Assembly (NCBI RefSeq): GCF_030052815.1
Contig: NC_079507.1
Coordinates: 50,851,571 to 50,915,570 of the forward strand
Direction: 5' to 3'
Length of the DNA: 64,000 nt
Source of the DNA: Hevea brasiliensis
Lineage: Eukaryota > Streptophyta > Magnoliopsida > Malpighiales > Euphorbiaceae
In this document: one piece after another, positions 23,064 to 34,862 of the stretch
Layout of the letters: every line of letters begins with the position of its first letter
How positions within the stretch are numbered: position 1 is the stretch's first letter
The notes under the pieces: model-generated
Databases searched by the model: none
What the model was told of the DNA's origin: nothing
Seen by the model: only the letters and a program-made list of their open reading frames with translations
Program-made: the position numbers and the translations under genes

Positions 23064-25509
23064 TGTACTTCTTAATAACTTATAATTACATCTATACCTG
23101 TCTTGTCCTATTCTAATCTTTACTAGCATTCTACTAAATATTATCACACCCTCATTCATCATTTTTTTTTTCCTTACATAATTATCCTATCAATCACACT
23201 GAAAATATCTGTCTAACTCTAATTATAGACTCTAGATCTCACCATTCGAAATTTTAACATCAAGCGTCTGTGACATTATCTATCATCTTGCATTTTCAAA
23301 TCCCTTATGTTGAATTTTATTCAGCTTACTCCGATCGACATTGCTTCTTTGTCTTATAAGATAATTGAAGTTGCCACAGCACACTCTACAGCTATTACCT
23401 ACTTTGGTTACACACGTCACTTAACTTCCCTCATACTATCAACAACCAAAAGGGTTCTTATGTCATTGCCTCCTTATTCTACCTTGGGCACAGAAAATAG
23501 ATAAGGTTTAATCCAGATCCTACAACTCTAAGCTCCAGGTTCAGGCCCCTAACACTGCACCAACTACGACATGCTTTGAGTTTGGCACTCCTCGGTTTTA
23601 TACCTTAAGAAACGTTATCCATTTCTAAACTTTCTATCCTTACCTTTCTGTTTATCCCGTTTACGTTCCTTAGAACCACATTTGCCTCTTCTATATCTTG
23701 GCTCTATTCTTCCCATTATTATCCTAATCTAGGCTTTTCAGTTCATTCTTTAACCAACTCCTTTTATCTTACTTAAATCCAAACTTTGACTATTTTATTC
23801 TTTAGCTCTACTCTCTTTCTTGACTCGACTATCCTATTAGAAACTTATACCTTTTTCACAATTCTTATCATGTCATCTACACCTCGATGTTACCCAGATT
23901 TGGTCCTCTAATCATTTTAGCTAATCTTCTACTGGAATTTAGGTTATCTCTTCTGCTGCATTTGAACCAACTATTTAATCGTCTCCTTCTACACCCCTTT
24001 TATATATATACATAATTTATGATCTATCGATGGTAACTTCTGTCCTTTTCTTTTCCTTTATTTGAAGTATACTTTTGTCTTGAGCAATAAGAAGTTAAGA
24101 ATGAACTCAGAGAATAACAGATATACATTCCCCGCATGATCTCTATTCCTACCCCTTTGGACTATATACTACCCCCTACTACCTTAAGGAGGGGATATAT
24201 AGCAATTCTAATTTTCCATATCCATTTAATTAGTCAAAAATTAAAATACTGGGCATCCAAATCAGTCATTCGATTCAAAAGCTTACGTACATCTTGATAT
24301 TATCACTTATGATTCTAACAATGGAACTTGTACGCTCTCCAGAACACTTGAGCTAACAACTCTCTACCTCACTCTACAATCCCATTTGGGGACACTAATT
24401 TCGTAGGTCACCATCACTAGTAGTAACCTTTTATCTTATGTCACAACTAACTATAAAAGGGGTATTGCATTTGCCACCTTGCAAAAATTGTGCCAGGCCA
24501 TATGCTCTCTTATCATATTGCAAACTTCTTAAAATGTCACTTCACAGGCTATAATATCATTCATAGCATATTGTCTCCTTTTAGGAGCAAAGTCGTATTA
24601 TGCACCTTGTTGCCATGCAAGAGAGATACTATTCTCACTACACTCTAAGTAAAACATCCATCGTACTGTAAAAAATGTCCAAAATTCCACACTGAAGGCC
24701 AGATTGTCTCAATCTATAGGTGTCACCTATACTTTGCAACTAATCTGAAACCTCTGGTCTGATGAAAACTCTTGATGTAACTCTAGCTCATGCTAGGGTA
24801 ACTGAGTCATTGACTCTAGTTACCACCCAACTGTAACCTTTTGATATTTTGACTCTAGACCCCTAACTAAGAGTTCCCAACTCCTTTGCAAATATAGAAC
24901 TCTATTCTAACATAACTGTACCAAAATAGAGGCTATTTGCAAACACTCTCATTATGGAGCACCATGGGAAAGTATGTAGCTCTACACAATAATCCCATGT
25001 CGGTACTATAATCCATAGCTTACAACACAAACATTGAGAACATTGCACAGTTACTACGGTACGTCCCAACAGACTAGGTTTCCCTCTCTTTTATCTCTCT
25101 TGAATCCACTGAAACCATGAACTTACTCTGACTGGCTATTTACTGATGACTGCCAGTAATGATATCCTCACTCCCATTTAGGGTAGTTATACTATTAATA
25201 AATCACCTTTATATCCTTGCACCTTGTACTAGATAGGCACACCATTAACCCCACTATGATGGAAACACAATATTTCTTTGGAATATGTTTGCCCATAGCA
25301 GACCTAATGCTATTTTCACATCTCTGTATATTCCATAAAAATCAAGACACTAACTGAAGCACTCTTATATTACTCGAGATATAACGCAGAATCTAGAAAC
25401 AAGGATTTATAAAAGAAGACAAAACAAGATCCCATACTCCGCATGTGACCTCCTAACAAGACTCCTTTGTACACTCCCAATTACATTATTTTCCATGAAT
25501 CTAGAGCCT
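23064..25509 (-). other. Interior remnant of element C
   Basis: About 2.4 kb of AT-rich sequence between element B and the element C primer site. By position it is the leader or a decayed gag region. I could not recognise gag, zinc knuckle or protease motifs on either strand. Only one ORF over 60 codons (23307-23504, +) is present, and it has no recognisable content. Confidence 0.5.
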
Positions 25510-25523
25510 AAGCTCTGATACCA
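25510..25523 (-). other. Primer-binding site of element C
   Basis: The - strand reads TGGTATCAGAGCTT, complementary to the initiator tRNA-Met 3' end. It lies four bases from the LTR edge at 25528 and fixes the element's orientation. Confidence 0.85.
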
Positions 25524-25527
25524 ACTT

Positions 25528-25555
25528 TGTCACGACGCGATCCCATGGGCCGAAC
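25528..25555 (-). repeat. Element C LTR, right copy, first 28 bp
   Basis: TGTCACGACGCGATCCCATG and onward corresponds to the start of the left copy at 12747. It is cut by the Athila insertion and resumes at 38023. Confidence 0.85.
25551..25555. repeat. Athila target site duplication, left
   Basis: CGAAC precedes the Athila LTR; CTAAC follows it at 38018-38022. One of five bases differs. Confidence 0.7.
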
Positions 25556-27170
25556 TGATACACTTGAATTGTATAGATATTTTTAAGCACATTTGTATAC
25601 TATCTCATAGCATTTAGGCAAGTATTTTCATACATAGTAGTTGATTTCATTAGTTTTTGTAATTTCTATTGTCAAGCCCTGAATTCCATGTTTTCTGCAT
25701 TATTTCAGGTGTTTGGGTGAAGCCCCAGAGTATGGGAGTGCAAAGAAAAGCTTGGAGAGGTAAAAAGACAGAGAATTGATACTGATACAAAGTACATGGG
25801 TCATGTAAACCAAGCCCCAGACCTGTGTAACTCTCTACCAGAAGAAAGCCAAGAGAATCAATGGAGAAACACAAGTACACGGGTCATGTAAGTAGACCCG
25901 TGTAATCTGTAGGGACCCGTGTAAGTCTTTTCCGGGGACAAGCTTGAAGCACCTTATGGGAACAATAGTACACGGCCCGTGTAACCAGGCCCGTGTAGTT
26001 GGCGCAGACCCGTGTAACTCTCTGTGCTAATGCAAGATTCTGCAATTCTCCTCTAGCAAGTTACACGGCCCTACATTACGAGACCCGTGTAGTGACACAC
26101 GGGCCATGTACTATGCTGCAGCCAATTTTATAACTTGAATTCTCCTCCTGTTTTCTGATTCAAACGAGACTCCTAAAGCCTTTTGGACTTAAAATGACCT
26201 AAACCTAGAGCAACCAATATAAATAGAAAAGAAAACATCAGGAAAAAAAAGAGGGGATCGTTGTCGGGACTGCTGCTGAAGGCTGCTGCTGTCAGGCTCT
26301 ACATCAGTACCAAAAGAAGTTTTCCAGCTGAAGCTCCACAAGATCAAAGCTACAAACTCTCTTCGGTTCCTTCGTTTCATCTCTCTATACATATCTTTAT
26401 TGTTTTTCTTATTTCTTCAACATGAATTGCTTTTTACTGTTTTTATCTTTTATCCTGATGTTTGCTGAACTCACCATGAGTGAGTAGTTTTCTTATTCTG
26501 GATTTGGGAGAGTAATGCTTGTTATTATTATTATGGATGAACATTAAGTTTTATTTATTGGATTTGAGATTCGTTTCTTGATTTAATTTCTTGTGATCTT
26601 AATGCATGCTATATGCTGGTACCCACTTACCCATGATTGTAGATGTTAATTGAAGGATTGAAAGATGAAGATTAACATTAGAAAATCAAGTTCTTGAACC
26701 TAGGAATTCTGACTTAGACATAGGCTGATACCTTTGTGGAACCTAAAAAATTGATTAAAAGACTTAAAGGATTTTAATTAAATTGATCACCACGAGAGTA
26801 GGATTTGAGTTAATTAAAATACACCCTAGATGCCTTGAGAGAGGATTTAGGATAGCTCAAGACTGACTTTCATCAAGGAAAATGACCCTCAATCCAGTAA
26901 ATAAACAAGATAACATCCCTAGTAAGATTCAAGTGTGAAATCTTAATTCCAGAATGGTTCCAAAATAAATTACTTCAGTTTAAGTTTACCATTCTAGTGT
27001 TTAAAATTTACAAACTTCATTCCCTAAGTATTTAATAGCCTAGACAGTTAAAATTACTATGTAGATTAGTACTTGCTCAACAAATTCCTCGTGGGAATGA
27101 TACTCTATTCATCACTTTATTACTTGTTAGCGATTCGTGCACTTGCAATGGTTGAAAAAACCAGCAAACA
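25556..27170 (+). repeat. Athila 5' LTR
   Basis: 1615 bp from TGATACACTTG to CCAGCAAACA. It contains a cluster of ACACGGGTC / GACCCGTGT words (25795-26110). Confidence 0.92.
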
Positions 27171-27176
27171 AGTTTT

Positions 27177-27194
27177 TGGCATTGTTGCTGGGGA
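27177..27194 (+). other. Athila primer-binding site
   Basis: TGGCATTGTTGCTGGGGA lies six bases after the LTR. Compared with the Athila site I remember (TGGCGCCGTTGCCGGGGA), all four differences are C-to-T or G-to-A transitions, three of them at CG sites. Confidence 0.75.
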
Positions 27195-27316
27195 ATTTGG
27201 CTTTAGTAATATCAAGCGATAGGCAATTTAGCTGATTTAGGCAGTTATATTTATTATTTAATTTTATTTTACTAGTTGTGTTTCTTTTCTTTTCTCTTAG
27301 GCACTCGATCTGGTAT

Positions 27317-28990
27317 ATGACCAAAACAAAGCCAGAAGAAATTTTTGACTGTGATCCGAAGATAAACAGAACTCTCAAAGCTATCAGGAGAGAAAGGAAA
27401 CATCAAGAGCACGGTCATGGAGATCCTAAACTTCCAACCATGGCCGATAATAATGAGAGACCAAGACTCTTGAGAGATTACGGAGCTCCATCTGTTCAAG
27501 GATTTCAGCCCAGTGTCACTAGACCCACAGTGGAAGCCAACAACTTTGAATTAAAACCAGTATGGCTCCAAATGATTCAACAAGCCCAATTTGCAGGTTC
27601 ACCAACAGAAGACCCACACTATCACCTCGAGTGCTTTCTTGCCCTATGTGACACATTCAAGATGAATGGAGTGTCTGATCAAGCAATAAGACTCAGAGCA
27701 TTCCCATTCTCCCTTCGAGACAGAGCAAGTGGTTACTTTCTCAACTGGCTGGAACGTTCACCACTTGGTAGAACCTCTCTCAAGCTTTTCTAGCAAGGTA
27801 TTTTCTACCGGCAAAGACTGCAAAACTGAGGTTTGAGCTCAACACCTTCAGAAAAAAGGAAGGAGAATCACTCTATGACGCATGAGAAAGATATAAAGAC
27901 CTGCAGAGGGAATTTCCACACCATGGCATTAAAGATTGGCTATTAGTGCAAAATTTCTATAATGGGTTACTACCCTCTACAAGGAGCACAGTTGATTCAG
28001 CTGCAGAGGGTGATATAATGGAGAAAACAATACCACAAGCACTTGAACTTCTAGAAAGGGTTGCATACCATTATTATGAGTGGTCAAATGAAAAAGGAAA
28101 TGCAAGAAAAACTGCAGGGATCCTAGAAGTAGACGCCCTGAGCATGATAAATGCTCAGTTTGATCAGCTCACAAGGAAACTCGAAAGGATGTAAGCCAAC
28201 GTAGTTAGTACAAACAGTCAACATGAGGACAGCTATGGAGGAGGATACATGAGTTCAGAATACAGCAATTTCAATGAACCCTCCTCAAAACAGATGAACT
28301 ATGTGAATAATGGAGAAAACTTCAACCAGAGGTAGCTCAACAATCCATATTCAAATACTTACAATGGATGGAGGAACCACCCAAATTTCTCATGGTCTAA
28401 TCAATAGAACCAGCTAATAAACAAGCAACAAGGGTACAAACCACCAGCACTCCCTAGATTTCAGAACAGAGGTCAAAACTTTGCACAGCGACCACTACCT
28501 CTCCAACCTCAACAACCTGAACCAAAAATGACTATGGAAACCATGATGGAAAGATTCCTAGTAGCTCAACAACAACAAAATGAAATGATTAAACAAATGA
28601 CTTCCAGAATGGACCAACTTGCGACTCATAACAAGATGCTAGAGAATCAAATCTCTTAGCAAGCAAGTTCTTCAAGTAAGGCTGCTGGCAAACTGCCTAG
28701 CCAACCAAAGATGAACCCAAGGGAGCATTGTAAGGCAGTTACACTGAGGAGGGGGAGAACTCTAGTGCAACCAAAGGTAGAACCGACAGAGGAAACCATA
28801 GAAAAATCTGAAGGCTAAGCAGAGAAAAAGGAGGAAAAAGCCAAGAAAGATCAGGAAGAGGAAGCAAGGAAGACAAAGAAATTACCAGAGCCATACCAGC
28901 CTCCCCTACCTTTTCCTCAGAGATTTCAGAAAGCCAAATTGGACAAGCAGTTTGGGAAGTTTTTGAAAGTTTTATAGAAACTTTACATCA
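27317..28990 (+). pseudogene. Athila gag
   Basis: The frame starts near 27317 (MTKTKPEEIFDCDPK) and runs into the gag core with GSPTEDPHYHLECFLALCDTF and AFPFSLRDRASGYFLNWL. After a frameshift near 27770 it continues through LRFELNTFRKKEGESLYDA and the conserved QNFYNGL and ALELLERVA stretches. A Gln/Asn-rich tail and a Lys/Glu-rich tail follow. At least six premature stops are present (for example 27882-27884 and 28192-28194). No zinc knuckle is seen, as is usual for Athila. Gag would form the virus-like particle. Confidence 0.88.
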
Positions 28991-29019
28991 ACATCCCCTT
29001 CACTAAAGCACTTTCTTAG

Positions 29020-29703
29020 ATGCCATCCTATGCCAAATTTCTTAAGGAAATTCTGTTAAAGAAAAGAAATCTAGAAGACTATGGAACAGTAGCTCTAACA
29101 GAGGAATGTAGTGGCATACTGCAGAACAAACTGCCTCCAAAGTTGAAGGATCCAGAAAGCTTCTCCATACCCTGTCTCATTGGTAACAAGAAAATAGATA
29201 AGGCCCTCTGCGATCTTGGGGAAAGCATCAGTTTAATGCCTCTATCGATATGCAAAAAGCTAGAGATCAGAGAATTGAAACTCACAACAATCTCGTTGCA
29301 ATTGGCTGATCAATCTATTAAATATCCTGTAGGCATACTTGAGAACATTCCTATCAAAGTGGGCAAATTCTTCATTCCAGTAGACTTTGTTGTCCATGAG
29401 ATGGAAGAAGATGTACAAATTCCTATCATCTTGGGAAGACCATTCTTGGCAACTGCTGGAGCTATCATAGACGTCAAAAATGGTTGACTAACTCTCAAGG
29501 TAGGAGAAGAAGAAGTGGAGTTCAACTTATTCGACACAATGAAACACAAATTTCAACCTGATGAATGCTTCAAGGTTGATATAATTGATGAACAAGTTGA
29601 AAAAGAATTTCATATGACACATCCTAAAGATCCTCTTGAAGCATGTATTGTGCACAGCCACACAGTAGATGATGAAAATACAGAAATAGCAGCCTGTGCA
29701 TAA
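29020..29703 (+). pseudogene. Athila protease region
   Basis: SIPCLIGNKKIDKALCDLGES begins the protease core in two halves: the expected D-S/T-G catalytic triad is now DLG in CDLGES, an altered middle residue. The C-terminal motif IPIILGRPFLATAGAIIDV is intact. A TGA at 29486-29488 interrupts the frame before LTLKVGEEEVEFNLFD. It sits between gag and RT as in all gypsy elements. Confidence 0.88.
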
Positions 29704-29748
29704 CAGTTAGCAGTTCATCCATCCCTACCCTTAGCTAAGGCTTCCGAG

Positions 29749-32685
29749 ATGGAAAAGTTGAAGGAGGAACAAACCAAAGTTAAGCTCCAAGAAAACGCTA
29801 AACAGGTAGAGCTTAAACCTCTCCCCTCTTTGCTAAGGTACGCATTTTTGGACTCAAATTCTAAATATCCTGTTATAATCAATGCTAGCCTGTCCAAGTT
29901 AGAAGAGGAAAAATTGCTAAGAGAACTTAGGATCCATAGCAAAGCCATAGGGTATAAGATAGAAGACCTGAAGGGAATCAACCCTGCGATTTGCATGCAT
30001 AGGATACCCATGGAAGAAAATAGTAAACCCATAATCGAGCAACAAAGAAGACTTAGCCCAAACATGAAAGAAGTAATTAAGAAAGAAATTTTAAAACTAT
30101 TAGATGCAGGTATTATATACCCAATTTTTGATAGTAAATGGGTTAGTCTAGTACATGTAGTTCCTAAGAAAAGTGAGACAACTGTTATCCAAAATGCAAA
30201 CAATGAACTGATCCCTACTAAAGTAGTCACTGGTTGGCAAATGTGCATAGATTATAGGAAATTGAATAATGCTACCAGAAAAGACCATTTCCCTCCCCCC
30301 TTCATTGACCAAATGTTAGAAAGGTTAATGAAACACTCTTATTTCTGTTATCTAGATGGGTATTCGGGATTCTTTCAAATTCTTATTCACCCAGAAGACC
30401 AAGAAAAAACAACATTCAATTGCCCCTATGGAACATTTGCATATAGGAGAATGCCTTTTGGTCTTTGTAATGCCCTTGCTACCCTTCAAAGATGCATGAT
30501 GGCTATCTTTTTTTATTATATTGAAGATATTATGGAAGTTTTTATGGATGATTTTTTTGTCTATGGAACTACTTTTGATGATTGCCTAGCTAATTTATCT
30601 AAGGTGTTGCAAAGATGTGAAGAATCAAACCTAGTCCTAAATTGGGAAAAATGCCATTTCATGGTAAGGGAAGGTATAGTTCTAGGACATTTGATATCAG
30701 AAAGAGGAATTAAAGTTGATAAGGCAAAAATTGAGATCATTGAAAATATGCCACCCCTAACATTAGTCAAGGGAGTGCGAAGCTTTTTGGGATATGCAGG
30801 ATTCTACAGAAGATTCATCAAGGACTTTTCCAAAATAGCTAAGCCACTTACTAACTTGTTAAGTCAAGATGTTCCCTTTGAATTTGATGAAAATTGCCTT
30901 GTCTCCTTTAACAGGATCAAAGAAGCCCTGATATCAGCACCAATAATGCAGCCACCAAATTGGGAGTTACCATTTGAAGTGATGTGCGACGCGAGTGACT
31001 TTGCAGTTGGAGCAGTGCTCGGGCAAAGAAAAGATAAAAAGCTCCATTCTATTTATTATGCTAGCAAAACACTTAATGATGCGCAAATCAATTATGCCAC
31101 CACAGAGAAGGAATTCCTAACAGTGGTGTTTGCAATGGACAAGTTCAGATCTTACCTCATTAGGTCAAAAGTTATTGTATTCACAGATCATGCTGCAATT
31201 CGATACCTTATGAATAAGAAGGAAGCAAAACCAAGGCTGATTCGATGGATTCTACTCCTGCAAGAATTTGACCTTGAAATCAAGGACAAAAAGGGATCCG
31301 AAAATGTAGTAGCTAATCATCTTTCCATATTAAAATTGGAGTACCCAAAGGACTTCAATGATTTGCCAATTGATGATTCATTTCCTGATGAGCAATTACT
31401 TGCATTCTCCAAAGCTCCATGGTACGCTGACTTTGTTAATTTTCTTGTATGCAAGGTACTGCCTCCAAACATGACTTATCAACAAAGGAAGAAATTCCTA
31501 CATGATGTGAGATATTACTTATGGGAGGAACCTCTACTGTACAAGAGATGTAATGATGGGCAGATAAGGAGATGCATACCAGAAGAAGATATGGAAGGTA
31601 TCATTTATCACTACCATTCATCACTATATGGAGGACATTTCGGAACCTTAAAAACTACAGCAAAAATTTTGCAAGCAGGGTTTTACTGGCCACATTTATT
31701 TAAAGATGTAAGATCCTTTGTGCTAGGTTGTGATCAATGCCAAAGAACAGGTAACAGTTTAAGAAGGAATGAAATGCCACTACATGGTATACTTGAGATA
31801 GAATTGTTTGATGTATGGGGAATAGACTTCATGAGCTCATTTCCCTCTTCCCATGGAAACAAGTATATTCTGGTTGGAGTTGATTATGTGTCAAAATGGG
31901 TAGAAGCAATTGCAACACCAACCAACGATGCTAGAGTGGTCACAAGGTTCCTCAAGAAGAACATCTTCACAAGATTTGGCATATCGCGAGCAATAATCAG
32001 CGATGGAGGAAGTCACTTCTGTAACCAACAATTCAAAACACTACTGAAAAAGTATGGAGTGACTCATAAGGTGGCCACACCTTATCATCCTCAAACCAGC
32101 GGCCAAGTAGAAATCTCAAACAGGGAACTGAAGCAAATTCTGGAGAAAACTGTAAACAGATCCAGAAAGGACTAGTGCATGAAGTTAGATGATGCACTAT
32201 GGGCATATCGTACTGCATATAAAACCCCAATTGGCACAACACCCTTCCGACTGGTTTATGGAAAATCATGCCATCTCCCTGTTGAACTTAAGCATAAAGC
32301 TTACTGGGCAATTCAGATCCTAAACTTTGACCTACAATTGAATGAGTTGGAAGAAATCCGATAGGATGCATACAAAAATGCCAAAATCTTCAAGGATAAA
32401 ACCAAAAGATGGCATGATAGGCACATAGCAAGGAAAGAAATAAAAGAAGGAGATCTTTTCCTCTTATTCAACTCTCAATTGAAACTCTTTCCAGGGAAGC
32501 TTAAATCAAGATGGTCCGGACCTTTCAAGGTCACCCAAGTCTTCCCACATGGAGCAGTAGAAGTGTGGAGTGAAACCTCAGGTGCATTTAAGGTCAATGG
32601 GCAAAGGTTGAAGCCTTACTTTCAAGGAGAACCCATAGAAACAGGAGTTAATTGCACTCTCGATCCTCCTATCGATAGACCATAA
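29749..32685 (+). pseudogene. Athila pol: reverse transcriptase, RNase H, integrase
   Basis: An open frame of 808 codons runs from 29749 to a TAG at 32173-32175 and continues past it to 32685 with one further stop at 32362-32364. It contains RT with [28 protein letters not shown] and the FMDD active site near 30541-30555. RNase H follows with [14 protein letters not shown] and [10 protein letters not shown]. Integrase has an HHCC site ending CDQCQRTG and a DDE core with [18 protein letters not shown] and [16 protein letters not shown]. The C-terminal barrel ends near 32640. Only two nonsense changes break it, so pol is the best preserved gene of this element. Confidence 0.92.
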
Positions 32686-33555
32686 ATAAGCAAAGTCTAG
32701 CTAAAGACTATAAACAAGCGCTTTTTGGGAGGCAACCCAAAAGTTTTTCTGAACTTTTTCTTTTCTTTTCTTCTTTTTCTTTTTTCATATTGATTTTTGT
32801 TTCGTATTCATTAGCATTTCATTTTGAAGGATTTTTGGAAAGGGGATAGAGATCAAGAGAGAAATGAATCACCAAGTCAAAACCACAAAAGGAAAAATTG
32901 AAGAAAACCAGGAAAGTAGCTCTATTGCTAAACTTTACATCCATTTCATGTGTTGTGATGATAAAATTTTTCATTTGCTAAAAATTTGAAAAATCAGAAA
33001 ATTACACGGGTCATGTATTAGTTTTATACACCCCGTGTAACTTTCTGAAAGTCCATAAATTTCTTACATTTTCAACTCTTCGAGAGACAGAAAGTTACAC
33101 GGGTCCATATCCCAATTTACATGGACCGTGTAATGTCTCTAGCAGAATAACTTAGAGACAGAATGTTACACGGGGCTCCTTGGGTTTGACATGGGCTATG
33201 TGACATATCCAGAAAAGCAACTTGAGAAATAAAAAGTTACACAGGTCCCAGAGCTCATTTACACTGGCCGTGTACTACGACAGATTTTGAAAATTTCGGG
33301 CAGAAATTTACACGGCCCTACATGTCAGGACTCGTGTAGTGATACATGACCCATGTACTTCATCGCAGACGCAACTCCTGGGGCATGAAACGCACAAAAT
33401 GAAGAGTCCTAACGGCTCTTTAAATGCACTCCTAGCATTAAAACCCTTCATAAACACAAAAACCCTTCATCTCCTCCCTTCCTAGCCTATAAAAACCTCT
33501 CAAATCTCATCTCCCTTCACCAAATCCTACTCTTCTCCTTTCCAAAATCTCATCC
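32686..33555 (+). other. Athila spacer between pol and the post-pol ORF
   Basis: Contains the words GGGAGGCAACCC and a second cluster of ACACGG(G/C) and CCGTGTAA motifs at 33003-33350, like the LTR cluster. It then becomes a leader with CT-rich sequence up to the ATG at 33556. A possible TATA box (CCTATAAAAACC) is at about 33485-33496. Confidence 0.6.
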
Positions 33556-34862
33556 ATGGCTCCTGCAAAGAGATATACAAGAAGGATCAGCTCTTCTTTA
33601 AGGCAAAGAGGAGAATCCTCACCTTCTCCACCTCAGCCTCCATCCCAACGCCCAAGAACTAGGGTAGCCACTCCCCAACCATTCCATCTCCATAGCAACT
33701 ACAGCCAAAACCCGCTCCACAACCGGAAATCTCTATTCCTTGGGGATTTTGTGATGATGCCCATAAAGCAATGTGCACCCGACTTCATGCACGAAAAATA
33801 AGCTCCATCAAATACATGGATTTTCCACTTTTGGAGCAAATCGGGTTGCAAGATGAAATCAATGGACTACTTGATAGCATCGGGTGGACAAGGTTCGGCC
33901 AACTCCAATTCCTAGCCTAAAAAGGCACCATGCTAAAATTTTTGGGTAGCTTCAAGGCCACCTTATGGCCTACCAACGGGGAGGACAGGGGTAGGATTAA
34001 CTTTCACCTCCTTGGTATCGACCGGGTAATGAACATGGATGAGTTCAATGCCATCTTTGGCTTTGACAGTGCCGACCACTAAGAGATTCTAAGGAACTGC
34101 ATGCTCTACAACAACATCAACTTCTGGAGTTCTATTGCCCCGAACACAGAGCCCAATAACTCCAGCAAATCCAAATCCATGGGCATCACTAGTCCAGCCC
34201 TACGATATATGCATCAGTTCGTCGCCCACACCATCATGGGCCGTGGCGATAGCCTTGTCATTGTCAACGCTAGCTAGCTATTTTTCTTATGGTGCATGGT
34301 AATTAGACAGTGCTGCAGCACCGACTTCTTTTTATGCAACCATCTCCAACGCCTCTGTCAATAATCAACCGGGCACATTGTGTTTGGAGGCCTTGTCACA
34401 ACCATTGCCCTCCACTTCGGCTTCGTTCCAGGACACCAAAGACTGTGCTTTGTCACTAGAATGTTGAGAATTGATTAAACTATCTGCATATCCATGGGGA
34501 TATGTAAGAAGGTGGGCAACACATGCTACTTGGTGGATGCCGAAGGAAATGCCATCCCTCGAAGAGACGAAGCAAGAGAAGGACCTGGCGAGACTGCGCA
34601 GCCTCAAGAAGAAGGGTAAGGGCGGATGTTCGAAGAGTCCCCCGTTCGAGTGCCTCCATACACACCACCATCGACAGATTCGATCCTCGCATACCTGCAA
34701 TGCATGGAGACCATAATATACGCCAGAATGCGAGCAATCGAAGACAGCCTCCAGGAAGCCCACAACAAGTTGGACATGCTAATGGACAAGCTAGATAAGG
34801 AGGAAGAGGAGCCAAGATCACCAGCATCACCATCATCATCATCAGAGGCCTTTAAGAGCTAG
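33556..34862 (+). pseudogene. Athila post-pol ORF (plant transposon protein / env-like position)
   Basis: Starts MAPAKRYTRRISSSLRQRGE with a Ser/Pro-rich N-terminus. It continues in shifted frames through a stretch around INFHLLGIDRVMNMDEFNAIF (33990-34070) and ends with a region rich in charged residues (about 34626-34862) that looks like a coiled coil: ARMRAIEDSLQEAHNKLDML. This layout matches the additional ORF found after integrase in Athila elements, sometimes called env-like. I see no convincing signal peptide or transmembrane span, so an envelope role is not supported. Several stops and frameshifts disable it. Confidence 0.75.

Noticed and set aside
23064..23068. TGTAC as target duplication of element B
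   Set aside because: The left end of element B was lost in a deletion, so no partner copy can exist to test it.
34365..34842. Overlapping - strand ORFs of 61-132 residues
   Set aside because: They are shadows of the Athila post-pol ORF; the + strand has the coherent coiled-coil coding.
33556..34862. A functional envelope gene in the Athila
   Set aside because: The frame is broken and no signal peptide or membrane span could be seen; position alone does not show function.
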